From: Piromyces finnis
Taxonomy: Eukaryota > Neocallimastigomycota > Neocallimastigomycetes > Neocallimastigales > Neocallimastigaceae
Length of the DNA: 64,000 nucleotides
Assembly (NCBI GenBank): GCA_002104945.1
Contig: MCFH01000006.1
Span: forward strand, 1,033,001 to 1,097,000
Direction of reading: 5' to 3'
Position numbers and translations under genes: made by a program
The notes under the pieces: generated by a model
What the model was told of the DNA's origin: nothing
What the model saw: the letters and a program-made list of their open reading frames with translations, nothing else
Database searches by the model: none
Part shown: positions 1-10,193 of the stretch, one piece after another
Numbering within the stretch: the first letter of the stretch is position 1
How the letters are laid out: each line of letters starts with the position of its first letter

Positions 1-389
1 TAGGGGAAAGAATTGAAGAAAATAATTAATTTTTACAATTAGAAACAATAATTAGAATAATTAAACATTATTTGATAAGTTTATATAAAATATCCTATTA
101 CAATGAAATTATACAAAAAGAATTGAACTATCCTTGTGAAAATGTCAAACAACTTCATCATGATAATATCACTCAAAATTAGTATATATTATTTAATCCA
201 GTATACAACTCTTTGAATTGATTTACTATAACAACACATTAAGATAATATATTTAGCCTCAAAAGCATTATTAAAGTTATTGCTAATCTACAAAGCAAAT
301 ATATTTCTGGTCAAATGCTCATCCCGTAGGCAATTATTAGTTATTGCTAATCTACAAAGCATATATTTTAAATGAGGTAATTTATTAAA
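1..389. other. Gene-free A+T-rich DNA, retroelement zone start
   Basis: I see no open reading frame or RNA gene here. Two near-identical 22-nt stretches beginning gttattgctaat lie at 276-297 and 341-362. Each can fold into a small hairpin (TTGCT/AGCAA and TGCT/AGCA) around the same loop aatctacaa. They appear to belong to the same structured tract as the constant-loop hairpins that follow. Confidence 0.5.
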
Positions 390-525
390 GTTAGAAATGC
401 TTAGCGTGAAATGAGCATATTCTACACATATATATTTAGAATGACCTAGCGTGAAATGGGTGCATTCAATAATATTTTAACAACTTATCATGATTTAACT
501 TAGCGTGAAATGAGTTAAATTCATA
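390..525 (+). other. Three hairpins sharing a constant 12-nt loop
   Basis: The 12-mer TAGCGTGAAATG occurs three times, at 402-413, 447-458 and 501-512. Each copy is flanked by different but complementary arms: ATGCT/AGCAT (397-401 with 414-418); GAATGACC/GGTGCATTC (439-446 with 459-467, one bulged base); ATGATTTAACT/AGTTAAATTCAT (490-500 with 513-524, one bulged base). An invariant loop with covarying stems is the pattern of a conserved RNA structure rather than chance A+T repeats. Strand is assumed, since DNA palindromes read both ways, but the loop is asymmetric. No known RNA family is recognised. Confidence 0.6.
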
Positions 526-544
526 GATATTTATTAATGATGGT

Positions 545-840
545 TCAAGATCTACATATATTTAATTTGGTCCCATCAATAAAATGTAGCACCTTTATAG
601 AAAGGGCTCCATAAATTTAGATGACATTGATTCATCATATATATTTATTACCAACATTCAAGAATGTTGTGACGCCGTTTTAAAATTAAATTTACGGTGA
701 TTTTAGAAACCCTCATATACATATCGCCACTTTAAACGTAGTGAGTGATCGCCGACCTATTAGCTGACATTCTAATTAACCGAGCCGACTTCGATATTGT
801 TTAGAAGAACTTTATTCTCTTCAACAATCGATACTTTAAA
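545..840. other. Hairpin-rich, relatively G+C-rich island
   Basis: A chain of further short inverted repeats continues the structured tract. AGC.CCTTT pairs with AAAGG.GCT around atag (588-608). CTACAT (552-557) pairs with ATGTAG (584-589). GATGA pairs with TCATC (620-636). CAACATTC pairs with GAATGTTG (652-669). CGCCGT pairs with ACGGTG around 672-700. Base composition is clearly richer in G+C than the flanks between about 666 and 840. It has no coding potential. It could be the structured part of a decayed transposon or a non-coding RNA; I cannot decide which. Confidence 0.4.
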
Positions 841-1179
841 TGTCATTATCTTATCATATTAACTTGTTATAATCTTACTGGTATATTTACTTATTTTAAT
901 TTGAAGTAAAGAAATAAATACTTGAAGTATATTTTAATTGTTTGATTGATTTTAATAATCATTTCATTAATTTCACAACACTTAAAAGGATTAGTAATTG
1001 AGAAAAATGAATGAAAACATTAGAATATGTTATTTATTTTAATATAGGCATTAAAATTTATCGTATATGTTATGAAAATTTATTCATTATTATGAAAATT
1101 TGATGCAAAATGAATGAAATTTTATGAAATTTAAATTTCTCATTTTCAAATCTAAATATTTATTACTAAACATCTAGAT

Positions 1180-1190
1180 TTGAGGGGGAA
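1180..1190 (+). other. Polypurine tract-like motif (copy 1)
   Basis: TTGAGGGGGAA here matches the motif that directly precedes the LTR-like sequence at 2190. In copia-type retrotransposons such a purine run primes plus-strand synthesis next to the 3' LTR. No intact LTR follows this copy, so it may mark an older, overwritten insertion. Confidence 0.35.
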
Positions 1191-1584
1191 GTAGTGAATA
1201 TACGAAATTTAAAATTCAAGATAATAATTTTTGTTTCTAGTTAAACATTGGAAATAACTAAAACATTGCATAGAAACTAAGGCTTAATAAATAGAATGAA
1301 TTGAAATTCAAATGTAAAAATCTATAAGATTCAATATTCAATATGTAAAAATGAAAAGAACAAAATTTCAAATACAAAGTAAAATATTCTTAAATATTAT
1401 AAGAATAATTAATCAATACAAAAGGCATAAAAGGAAGGAAAAACACCTAAAAGAAAATGTTAAAATTCAATATACATAAACTAAATAACTATTAAGAATT
1501 TAATTAAAATTTTACCATTATTAATTAGTATTTACAAATAGATTGAAATACAATTATGCTAATATTCTAAAGAAAATTGTAGTT

Positions 1585-1915
1585 ATAAGGACATAAAACC
1601 AGAGAGTTATCCATAGGTTGTCCGAAGAACGTAAAACCAAGAAGATTAACCATAGGTTGTTAAGAGAACGTAAAACCAAAAGGAGTTATCCATATGTGTT
1701 GTCATAAGGACGTAAAATCAAAGGTTAACCATGAGTTGTTAAGAAAACGTAAAACCAAAGAGGTAAACCATGCGTTGTCATAAGGACGTAAAATCAAAGA
1801 GATAAACCATGTGTTGTCTATAATTCTGTGTAAATCTCAGAGAGATTACCAATATAGTTTATAGGATAATGTAAAACCGGAAGGGTTTTCAATCCTTAAT
1901 GGATGGTATAACAAT
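1585..1915. repeat. Tandem array of a ~39-bp repeat
   Basis: About six recognisable units and one or two decayed ones of roughly 37-42 bp follow each other. Each has an ACGTAAAACCAAAG-like start, then TTAACCATG and GTTGT. Units differ by substitutions and small indels, so this is an aged tandem array. Stretches such as GGTTAACC and AAAACC...GGTTTT let several units form small stems. It contains no ORF. It lies between the two polypurine-tract-like motifs and may be internal sequence of the decayed retroelement. Confidence 0.65.
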
Positions 1916-2177
1916 TTATGAATATCCAATCCAAATTTTAAACTTTAATACTACCCAATTATACAAAGGTTTTCAGTTTATCCATAAAAACGAAGTTATA
2001 GGGTAATATTTAAATTCTTTAAAGCAATTAGTGAATAATATATGTGAAATATTTTAAATTCCAGTTAATGAAATATAAAAATTTTAAACATTAGATTTAG
2101 TTTATAGTTAATAGTTTAGAAATAATAAAATGCACATATTCACCAGCAAACCAAATTTTACTTAGTAGAAAATTAGG

Positions 2178-2189
2178 TTTGAGGGGGAA
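2178..2189 (+). other. Polypurine tract before LTR
   Basis: GTTTGAGGGGGAA ends immediately before TGTTAGAATATG. A G-rich purine tract abutting a TG-initiated LTR is the classical 3' boundary of a Ty1/copia element. It implies the (now non-coding) internal region lies to the left. Confidence 0.55.
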
Positions 2190-2373
2190 TGTTAGAATAT
2201 GTGAAACGTTATGTCACATGTATTCAAATGTATTGAAATGTATTAAAACGTATTTGTATATATTGTATTTAATTATATGTTTAAGCCACAATGTAAATGT
2301 ATAAATACATGTAGTTTGAGAAGAATGTAACGCAAGTAGTTCTTTATCATAAAATATATTAATAAAGTTGACA
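2190..2373 (+). mobile_element. LTR remnant of a copia-like retrotransposon (copy A)
   Basis: The sequence begins TGTTAGAATATGTGAAACG and ends about AAGTTGACA, giving TG...CA termini and 184 bp. It shares its start, the ATGTCACATGTATT stretch and the end segment (GTAGTTCTTTATCATAAA, then AATAAAGTT) with a second copy about 310 bp downstream. The preceding polypurine tract marks it as a 3' LTR. No gag or pol ORF is seen to the left, so the element is degraded or non-autonomous. Confidence 0.55.
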
Positions 2374-2502
2374 TAATCATAAATCCTAAATTACCACTCT
2401 TAATATGGATAATGGAAGATTGGAAATATTTAAAAAAATAAATTAAAATCTTTTCAAAATTAGTTATATATTGTTACTATAAATGGATAAATTGCTTATA
2501 AA

Positions 2503-2655
2503 TGTTTAGAATATGTGAAACGTATGTCACATGTATTGAAGTGTATTCAAACGTATTATAATGTATTATATTTTATTAGGTGATTAAATCATAATGTAAT
2601 AGAATGTAACAATAGTAGTTCTTTATCATAAATTATATTAATAAAGTTTGACTCA
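2503..2655 (+). mobile_element. Second LTR-like remnant (copy B)
   Basis: It starts TGTTTAGAATATGTGAAACG and ends about AAGTTTGACTCA. It aligns with copy A throughout but lacks about 30 bp in the middle. It has no polypurine tract in front, so it is more likely a decayed solo LTR or a shifted duplicate than the partner of copy A. Confidence 0.5.
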
Positions 2656-4044
2656 TGTTTTTTATGGTTAATGCTATATAACATAAAAGTTTGTGGTTCA
2701 TAGCAATTCTTATTTTATCTTAACCATTAAAAGTGTGACCATTTGAATAAATAGAATTAGGAAAAATAAAATCTTAAGTATGTGGTTCATAACAATTTTA
2801 ATTTTATTTTCATAAAATATCATTATTAATATAACTATTTAAATAATATAGATAAGAAAAAAAAAAAAATTATTCAAATTCATATATTTTTATAAGTTTA
2901 TTATTATATAATGTGTATTGGTATTAATAAAATTAATTTTATATATCAATTTTTAAAAATAAATTTATGCTAATTTTAGATGCTAAAATATTAAAAATAA
3001 TCTATATAATATTTATATCTTTTGTTTATTGTCTGAAATATTTACAAGTATTTTTGTTAAAAATAATATTTTACCTTTTTATTTTATATAAATATGTTAA
3101 ATATTTGTATAAAATCTGGCTTTAGAGAATTATTTCCAATAAATTTAGTAATTATTATGGATATAGTTTTTAATTCTTCACATACATTATTTACAGCAAA
3201 TGGCCATCCAGAATTCTTTAAAAGATAATTTCCTTACACTATCTAATATCGAGAAGGATATTATTTATTAAATACTTTCTTTTCTCAATTAAAATTTTTA
3301 AAACATTGTATTGTATACCTGAAAGAATACACAAAGCATGAAAGTTAATATTGCTTTTTAATATTTGTTGCATATACTTTAAAAAAATTTTTTTAAAAGT
3401 AAATTTTAATGAACACGATTGAATAAAAAACAGGTATAATATATTCTAGTAATTTTAATTAAAATAAACCAAAATATGAATTTATATATATATTGATTCA
3501 AGAGAGGTTACAAATATATGATCATATGTATTAAAACATTTAACATTTAAAGTTGATTTATAATTATCAACTATTTATAATTGGAGGTATTAATATTATT
3601 TATTATAGATTTCATTTAATTTAAAAATTATATTTTCTTTAATAAATGTAAATATTTTCATTTTTATTTTTAATTATTTGCCAATATTTATTATAATTAA
3701 AATTTTATAACTTTTTTACGACTAATTATACAATTGAAGAAATAAATAAAAAATAATTTTCTCCTTTGGTGTAAATTAAATATAAATAACAGAGTATCAT
3801 TTTTTATTGTATGTTTTATTTAGATTGGTAGTGATGAATGCTAGCTTAATATGTATAATATCTTTTATATAAATAATTATTAATGAAATTATATAATAAA
3901 GCTTTTATTTCTTATTTTTTTTCAAAAATCATTATTTTACTAATAAAAAAGCAATTTAATTTTCTACTAAATAAATAAAGTTCTTTATAATAATTTTATT
4001 TAAAATGTAAAAGCTATTTTTTATTTTTTGAAAAATAAAAAAAA
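2656..4044. other. Intergenic A+T-rich DNA
   Basis: No ORF, RNA gene or ordered repeat is visible. From about 3,720 onward the sequence shows weak, gapped inverted similarity to 9,000-9,300. This suggests the inverted duplication was originally longer and its outer ends have diverged. Confidence 0.5.
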
Positions 4045-4054
4045 AAAAAGGAAT

Positions 4055-4209
4055 TTTAATAATTCGAGTGATTAAGTGAGCGTCGAAGCTGAAGAAACAG
4101 TATGACAGACCAGGAGGGTCACAACCACCTAGCAATAGGAATGAGCCAACGTTTCTCTAAGAACCACCATTGGAGCTAACTCTGATCGATGGGAGAAATG
4201 CACTCGGAA

Positions 4210-4277
<68 letters not shown>

Positions 4278-4290
4278 AATAATTCGAGTG
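4055..4290 (+). mobile_element. 5'-truncated SINE with 16-bp target-site duplication
   Basis: The element spans 4071-4274: 142 nt of unique sequence followed by about 62 A residues. It is bounded by TTTAATAATTCGAGTG at both 4055-4070 and 4275-4290. The unique part is identical to the 3' part of the full-length element at 16,779-17,351. The right arm of the inverted repeat carries one copy of the 16-mer with no insert (complement around 8,971-8,986), the pre-insertion site. Direct repeats, 3' poly(A) and 5' truncation are the marks of LINE-driven target-primed retrotransposition. Confidence 0.88.
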
Positions 4291-4767
4291 TAACATTTAT
4301 CACTAATTAATATTTATTACTATTTTTCAAAAATATTTAAAATATTCCTTATGATATTATTGTGTTACGTTTATCATTCAAAATTGGCTCAAAATTCATT
4401 TTAAATATTTTTAAAGTTTGTTACTATCATTGATTTTCATTTTTTGTATTTATTAATATCACAACTACAAATTTTAATTATTATTATATTTTTATATTAA
4501 ATCATGTTAATATGATATTATTATTTCTTTCATAATAAAACTATTCTCCTTTTTTTTATCCTATTTTATGATATTTGTTATTAGAAATGAATAAATAATT
4601 GGTTTCAATTATAATCATATATAATAAGTTGTTTTAATATTATTCATTATTAAAATATATTATTAAAATACTATTAATACAATATGTTAATATTTATTAA
4701 AAAAAATATAAATAGGTAAAATTTTCTTTTCTTTTTTTTTAATAATTATAATACAATTCAAAATTTG

Positions 4768-4774
4768 TATATAA
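4768..4774 (+). promoter_or_regulatory. Possible TATA box of the Pro/Glu-rich gene
   Basis: TATATAA lies about 83 bp before the start codon and is conserved in the mirror copy. In DNA this A+T rich such a match is weak evidence. Confidence 0.25.
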
Positions 4775-4856
4775 TAATACTCTTTTATAAAAATAAAAAG
4801 AATAATAAATAAATAATTTTAAATTTAAAAAGTAAATTTATTACAAATATTTCAAA

Positions 4857-5981
4857 ATGCGTTTCTCTCTTGTTTTCGGTATTGTTCTTTCTTTATCTTT
4901 AAATGCTATCGGTTTACCAATTTCTGATGAAGAACCAACTCAAGTTGATATTGCACTGGTTGAACCAGTTGAACCAGTTGAACCAGTTGAACCAGTTGAA
5001 CCAGTTGAACCAATTGAACCAATTGTACCAGTAGTTCCATCTACTAAAACTTTACCACCAAAAGCTTTACTAGAAACTACAGTTGTTCCAGAAGCACCAG
5101 CTCCAAAGTCTTTACTTGAAGGTCCAGAAAGACCAGAAACACCAGCCCCAAAGTCATTAAAAGAACCAGTAGCTCCAGGAATTCAAGAAACTCCAATTGT
5201 TCCACCTACTAAGACTTTACATGCTAAAACTTTACCAACTGTTACTAATAATTTAATTGCTGAAGAAGATACTGAAATCCCAGCTCTAAAATCATTACCA
5301 GAACCAATAACTTCAGAACCAATAGCTTCAGAACCAATAGCTCCAGAACCAGTAGCTCCAGAAACACCAGCTTCAAAATCATTACCAGAACCAATAGCTT
5401 CAGAACCAATAGCTCCAGAACCAGTAGCTCCAGAAACACCAGCTTCAAAATCATTACCAGAACCAATAACTTCAGAACCAGTAGCTCCAGAAACACCAGC
5501 TTCAAAATCATTACCAGAACCAATAACTTCAGAACCAGTAGCTCCAGAAACACCAGCTTCAAAATCATTACCAGAACCAATAGCTCTAGAATCAGTAGCT
5601 CCAGAAACACCAGCTTCAAAATCATTACCAGAACCAGTAGCTCCAAAAGTCCCAGAAGCTTCAATTATTCAATCTACTAAGACTTTACCAGCTAAGGCTT
5701 TACCAACAAATAGTGGTTTAGCTGCTGAAGAAAATGTTGAAATTCCAGCTCCAAAAACTATACCTGAAACTCCAATTGTTCCAAATGCTCCAAATGCTCC
5801 AATTGCTCCAATTGCTTCAGAAACTTCAGCTCCAAAATCATTACCTGAAGCTTCTGAAACTCCTGAAGTACCAATTGCTCCAATTGTTCCAACTACTAAA
5901 ACAATTGTTATTCAAACTACTAAAACTTTACCTGTTATTAAAACTACTAAAACCTTACCAACTATCATTGAAACTAACTAA
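4857..5981 (+). CDS. Secreted Pro/Glu-rich repeat protein, copy 1 (374 aa)
   Basis: I recognise no family. Residues 1-20 form a clear signal peptide (MRFSLVFG..., hydrophobic core, then GLPIS). The rest is low complexity: a run of EPV tripeptides (residues ~36-52), TKTLP blocks, and a central array built on KSLPEPI.SEP.APETPAS units of 19-24 residues (about 140-260). There are no transmembrane segments and no cysteine pattern. It looks like an extended extracellular or wall-associated protein; Pro, Ser and Thr could be O-glycosylated. It has no intron. It is convergent with an inverted second copy 1.4 kb away that lacks two repeat units. Function is unknown. Confidence 0.85.
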   Translation: MRFSLVFGIVLSLSLNAIGLPISDEEPTQVDIALVEPVEPVEPVEPVEPVEPIEPIVPVVPSTKTLPPKALLETTVVPEAPAPKSLLEGPERPETPAPKSLKEPVAPGIQETPIVPPTKTLHAKTLPTVTNNLIAEEDTEIPALKSLPEPITSEPIASEPIAPEPVAPETPASKSLPEPIASEPIAPEPVAPETPASKSLPEPITSEPVAPETPASKSLPEPITSEPVAPETPASKSLPEPIALESVAPETPASKSLPEPVAPKVPEASIIQSTKTLPAKALPTNSGLAAEENVEIPAPKTIPETPIVPNAPNAPIAPIASETSAPKSLPEASETPEVPIAPIVPTTKTIVIQTTKTLPVIKTTKTLPTIIETN

Positions 5982-6202
5982 ATAAAACAATTTTATTATT
6001 TTTAATTAAAATTTAAATTAACAATTATAAAATTAATTTTTTAAATTTTAGTATGATATTTATAATTTAAAAATTTTGAATAAATTGTATATATATTTTA
6101 ATATTAAATATTTTAATCGTATAAATAATAAAGAATAGAAAATGTTTATGAATTTTTTTTTTAATAAAATATAAATATAATAAAAATAAATAAAGTAAAA
6201 TA

Positions 6203-7187
6203 AAATATAAATTAATTTTTATTTATTTAAAACAGAATATATATTTCTTATTTACTTTTAAATTGTTAATAAATACAAATAATTTTATTTTTTTTTTTTT
6301 TATTTCATAATAAAGGTATTTCTTTAAAAATAAAAAATATAAAAATTTTTATGGTATAAACGAATGCACTGAAAAAATACTAAATCATTTAATGTAATAC
6401 AGTAAAAAAAATAATAATGAAATATTATTATAAATAAATTTTTTTTATTCGAAATTATTGTATCATAATATAATAACAATAATTTTTTTTTTTTTCTTTT
6501 TTTGAAATTGACATTTGTTATAATCTATTATATTATAAGATAAAATGTTAATAAAAGCTTACTATTAATAATAATAATAATATTTATATATTTTTCATTT
6601 CTTAGATTGTACTACATATAATCTAGTTACATTTTAGAATTTTGGAAATGCTTTTGGCTCATGACATAAATTATAAATAACAGATATTCTTATAGTATTC
6701 TTAATTCTACATAATAATTAAATATTATTTAAATAAATTGTTTATTAAATAAATTTTAAAATATAACAATATATATAATATTTTATATATATATATAAAT
6801 ATTTTGTTATAAACACTCAAAATATCCATATTGCTAAACTAGTTTATTTTGTTTGTCCTAATTAGCAATCTCCTTAAATAATCTTATATTATTATTTAGC
6901 ATTGGGCTATACTAATTAAACTTAAAAAAATTATGATATTTTTATGTATTCTAAAAAAAATTATTCCATACTATTTGAGAAATATAGAAAATAATGGTAT
7001 ATTAAAATATGTAAGTTTAAGTATAATAACTATATTGGAATTCAAGTATTACTAAAAAAATAATTATAATATTCTCTTATTTTAGCATATTTATTATTTT
7101 ATTAAATACTTAATAAATATTTCCTTTTTCATTTACACAAAAAAGTTCAAAAAGTATTTTAATATTAACAATAAGTCTAATTTACTA
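6203..7187. other. Spacer between inverted-repeat arms
   Basis: 985 bp of unique A+T-rich sequence between the arms. No gene, structured RNA or transposon terminus is recognisable. Confidence 0.6.
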
Positions 7188-8997
7188 TATTTTACTTTAT
7201 TTATTTTTATTATATTTATATTTTATTAAAAAAAAAATTCATAAACATTTTCTATTCTTTATTATTTATACGATTAAAATATTTAATATTAAAATATATA
7301 TACAATTTATTCAAAATTTTTAAATTATAAATATCATACTAAAATTTAAAAAATTAATTTTATAATTGTTAATTTAAATTTTAATTAAAAATAATAAAAT
7401 TGTTTTATTTAGTTAGTTTCAATGATAGTTGGTAAGGTTTTAGTAGTTTTAATAACAGGTAAAGTTTTAGTAGTTTGAATAACAATTGTTTTAGTAGTTG
7501 GAACAATTGGAGCAATTGGTACTTCAGGAGTTTCAGAAGCTTCAGGTAATGATTTTGGAGCTGAAGTTTCTGAAGCAATTGGAGCAATTGGAGCATTTGG
7601 AGCATTTGGAACAATTGGAGTTTCAGGTATAGTTTTTGGAGCTGGAATTTCAACATTTTCTTCAGCAGCTAAACCACTATTTGTTGGTAAAGCCTTAGCT
7701 GGTAAAGTCTTAGTAGATTGAATAATTGAAGCTTCTGGGACTTTTGGAGCTACTGGTTCTGGTAATGATTTTGAAGCTGGTGTTTCTGGAGCTACTGATT
7801 CTAGAGCTATTGGTTCTGGTAATGATTTTGAAGCTGGTGTTTCTGGAGCTACTGGTTCTGAAGTTATTGGTTCTGGTAATGATTTTGAAGCTGGTGTTTC
7901 TGGAGCTACTGGTTCTGGAGCTATTGGTTCTGAAGCTATTGGTTCTGAAGTTATTGGTTCTGGTAATGATTTTAGAGCTGGGATTTCAGTATCTTCTTCA
8001 GCAATTAAATTATTAGTAACAGTTGGTAAAGTTTTAGCATGTAAAGTCTTAGTAGGTGGAACAATTGGAGTTTCTTGAATTCCTGGAGCTACTGGTTCTT
8101 TTAATGACTTTGGGGCTGGTGTTTCTGGTCTTTCTGGACCTTCAAGTAAAGACTTTGGAGCTGGTGCTTCTGGAACAACTGTAGTTTCTAGTAAAGCTTT
8201 TGGTGGTAAAGTTTTAGTAGATGGAACTACTGGTACAATTGGTTCAATTGGTTCAACTGGTTCAACTGGTTCAACTGGTTCAACTGGTTCAACTGGTTCA
8301 ACCAGTGCAATATCAACTTGAGTTGGTTCTTCATCAGAAATTGGTAAACCGATAGCATTTAAAGATAAAGAAAGAACAATACCGAAAACAAGAGAGAAAC
8401 GCATTTTGAAATATTTGTAATAAATTTACTTTTTAAATTTAAAATTATTTATTTATTATTCTTTTTATTTTTATAAAAGAGTATTATTATATACAAATTT
8501 TGAATTGTATTATAATTATTAAAAAAAAAGAAAAGAAAATTTTACCTATTTATATTTTTTTTAATAAATATTAACATATTGTATTAATAGTATTTTAATA
8601 ATATATTTTAATAATGAATAATATTAAAACAACTTATTATATATGATTATAATTGAAACCAATTATTTATTCATTTCTAATAACAAATATCATAAAATAG
8701 GATAAAAAAAAGGAGAATAGTTTTATTATGAAAGAAATAATAATATCATATTAACATGATTTAATATAAAAATATAATAATAATTAAAATTTGTAGTTGT
8801 GATATTAATAAATACAAAAAATGAAAATCAATGATAGTAACAAACTTTAAAAATATTTAAAATGAATTTTGAGCCAATTTTGAATGATAAACGTAACACA
8901 ATAATATCATAAGGAATATTTTAAATATTTTTGAAAAATAGTAATAAATATTAATTAGTGATAAATGTTACACTCGAATTATTAAAATTCCTTTTTT
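7188..8997 (-). repeat. Right arm of the large inverted repeat (empty SINE site)
   Basis: This is the mirror of 4,045-6,202. It lacks the SINE and 129 bp of coding repeats. Around 8,971-8,990 the sequence reads straight through the SINE target with one copy of the 16-bp motif, so it preserves the pre-insertion state. Beyond 8,998 similarity to the left flank fades but can be followed in patches to about 9,300. Confidence 0.9.
7409..8404 (-). CDS. Secreted Pro/Glu-rich repeat protein, copy 2 (331 aa)
   Basis: It appears identical to the left-arm copy except for a 43-residue in-frame deletion, exactly one 24-residue plus one 19-residue KSLPEP-type unit. Signal peptide, EPV run, TKTLP blocks and C-terminal TKTLPTIIETN are unchanged. 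Loss of whole units points to slippage or unequal pairing within the repeat array after duplication. About 450 bp upstream is preserved too, so both copies probably share regulation. Function is unknown; likely an extracellular or wall protein. Confidence 0.85.
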   Translation of the reverse strand: MRFSLVFGIVLSLSLNAIGLPISDEEPTQVDIALVEPVEPVEPVEPVEPVEPIEPIVPVVPSTKTLPPKALLETTVVPEAPAPKSLLEGPERPETPAPKSLKEPVAPGIQETPIVPPTKTLHAKTLPTVTNNLIAEEDTEIPALKSLPEPITSEPIASEPIAPEPVAPETPASKSLPEPITSEPVAPETPASKSLPEPIALESVAPETPASKSLPEPVAPKVPEASIIQSTKTLPAKALPTNSGLAAEENVEIPAPKTIPETPIVPNAPNAPIAPIASETSAPKSLPEASETPEVPIAPIVPTTKTIVIQTTKTLPVIKTTKTLPTIIETN

Positions 8998-9512
8998 TAT
9001 ATTTAAATAAAGCATAAATTTATCATAGAAAGAATTTTACCATAAAGAACTTTATTTATTTAAATTAATAGAAAATAATTAATATTAGAGAATAATAAAG
9101 CTTTAAAAAAACCTTTATAATTTAATTAATTATTATGTAAATAATGGATTATATTTATCATCACTAAATAAAATAATATTATAATGAATTTATATTAGGA
9201 AATAAGCTTAAAATAAATTAATTTCCATTATGAAGTTTTATATAGGAAGAATAACACTAAAGGTTGAAAAAAGTAAGATATTAATATTATGATCTATTGA
9301 TTTATGAATAAATTTATTATATTTATTTAACTTTAATCTAATATGTAGTAGTTTTGAACAGGAGAAATAAAATAATAAATATGATTAAAAATTAAAATTA
9401 ACTAATAAAAAAAAAAAAAAACAACTATTCCATTGTCATAACTATTTTTTTTTTATAATTTAATTATTACATAATAATTAATAGTAAATTACATGACATA
9501 GTTAACTAAATG

Positions 9513-9557
<45 letters not shown>

Positions 9558-10193
9558 ATTTTATTATTTTATTTTATATTTTTAAAATTTATATATAAGT
9601 TGTAAAATGCTATTTATAAATATAAAAGAAATAATAATAATATTAATAATTACATCAACAATTAAAGAATAAATATATATATATTATTATAATAATAACG
9701 ATTTTATATTAAAAGTATTTATTAATTATTTATATACGATAAAATTGTTTAATGGTTTCATTGAATGTATGATTTGTATTTAAAATTAAATTTATAAGAA
9801 TATATTTTTTTTATTGAAAAAAAAAAAAATAAAAAAAATTAAATATATTAAATTAAAATATTAAGAGTATTAATAATATTAATAAATTACTTGAAAGAAA
9901 TAAAAAAAAAAAAAGGAAATTAAAAAATAATAAGTTTTATGAATCAGCAGTAATATTGTTGTTTACATTTCATAAAATAAAAAAATATGAATAAATTTAT
10001 TATTGATAAATAATGATCTTAATCATTACTTATCTATAATAAATAATATTTATATTTTTATTTATGATATTTTTTTTTTTTTTTTTTTTTTCGTTTTAAG
10101 ATTTCGTTATATACTTTTATATTGGACGCTATTCATCGATATATTAAATATATAATTTTAAATTAATATATTTTTCATTTTTAATGTAAAGAT
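8998..10193. other. Intergenic A+T-rich DNA
   Basis: It contains a run of about 37 T residues at 9,515-9,552 and several shorter A and T tracts. No gene is seen. The first 300 bp is weakly related, in inverted orientation, to 3,720-4,040. Confidence 0.5.

Larger units (their letters stand above)
4045..6202 (+). repeat. Left arm of a large inverted repeat
   Basis: Read on the opposite strand, this arm matches 7,188-8,997 essentially base for base. Positions pair at a constant sum: 13,261 around the gene start and 13,390 beyond the gene. The 129 difference is a 129-bp block present only in the left copy of the gene. The only other disruption is the SINE insertion at 4,071-4,274. The arm holds the whole gene plus about 570 bp upstream and about 220 bp downstream. 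Near-identity of non-coding parts means recent duplication, gene conversion, or an assembly fold-back. Confidence 0.9.

Noticed and set aside
390-525. Regularly spaced short repeats suggesting a CRISPR array
   Set aside because: Only 12 nt are constant, there are three copies, and the flanks are the complementary arms of hairpins rather than independent spacers; the genome is fungal.
5245-5664. 139-residue Leu-rich frame opposite the Pro/Glu-rich gene
   Set aside because: Antisense shadow of the coding repeats; a mirror shadow exists in the second copy.
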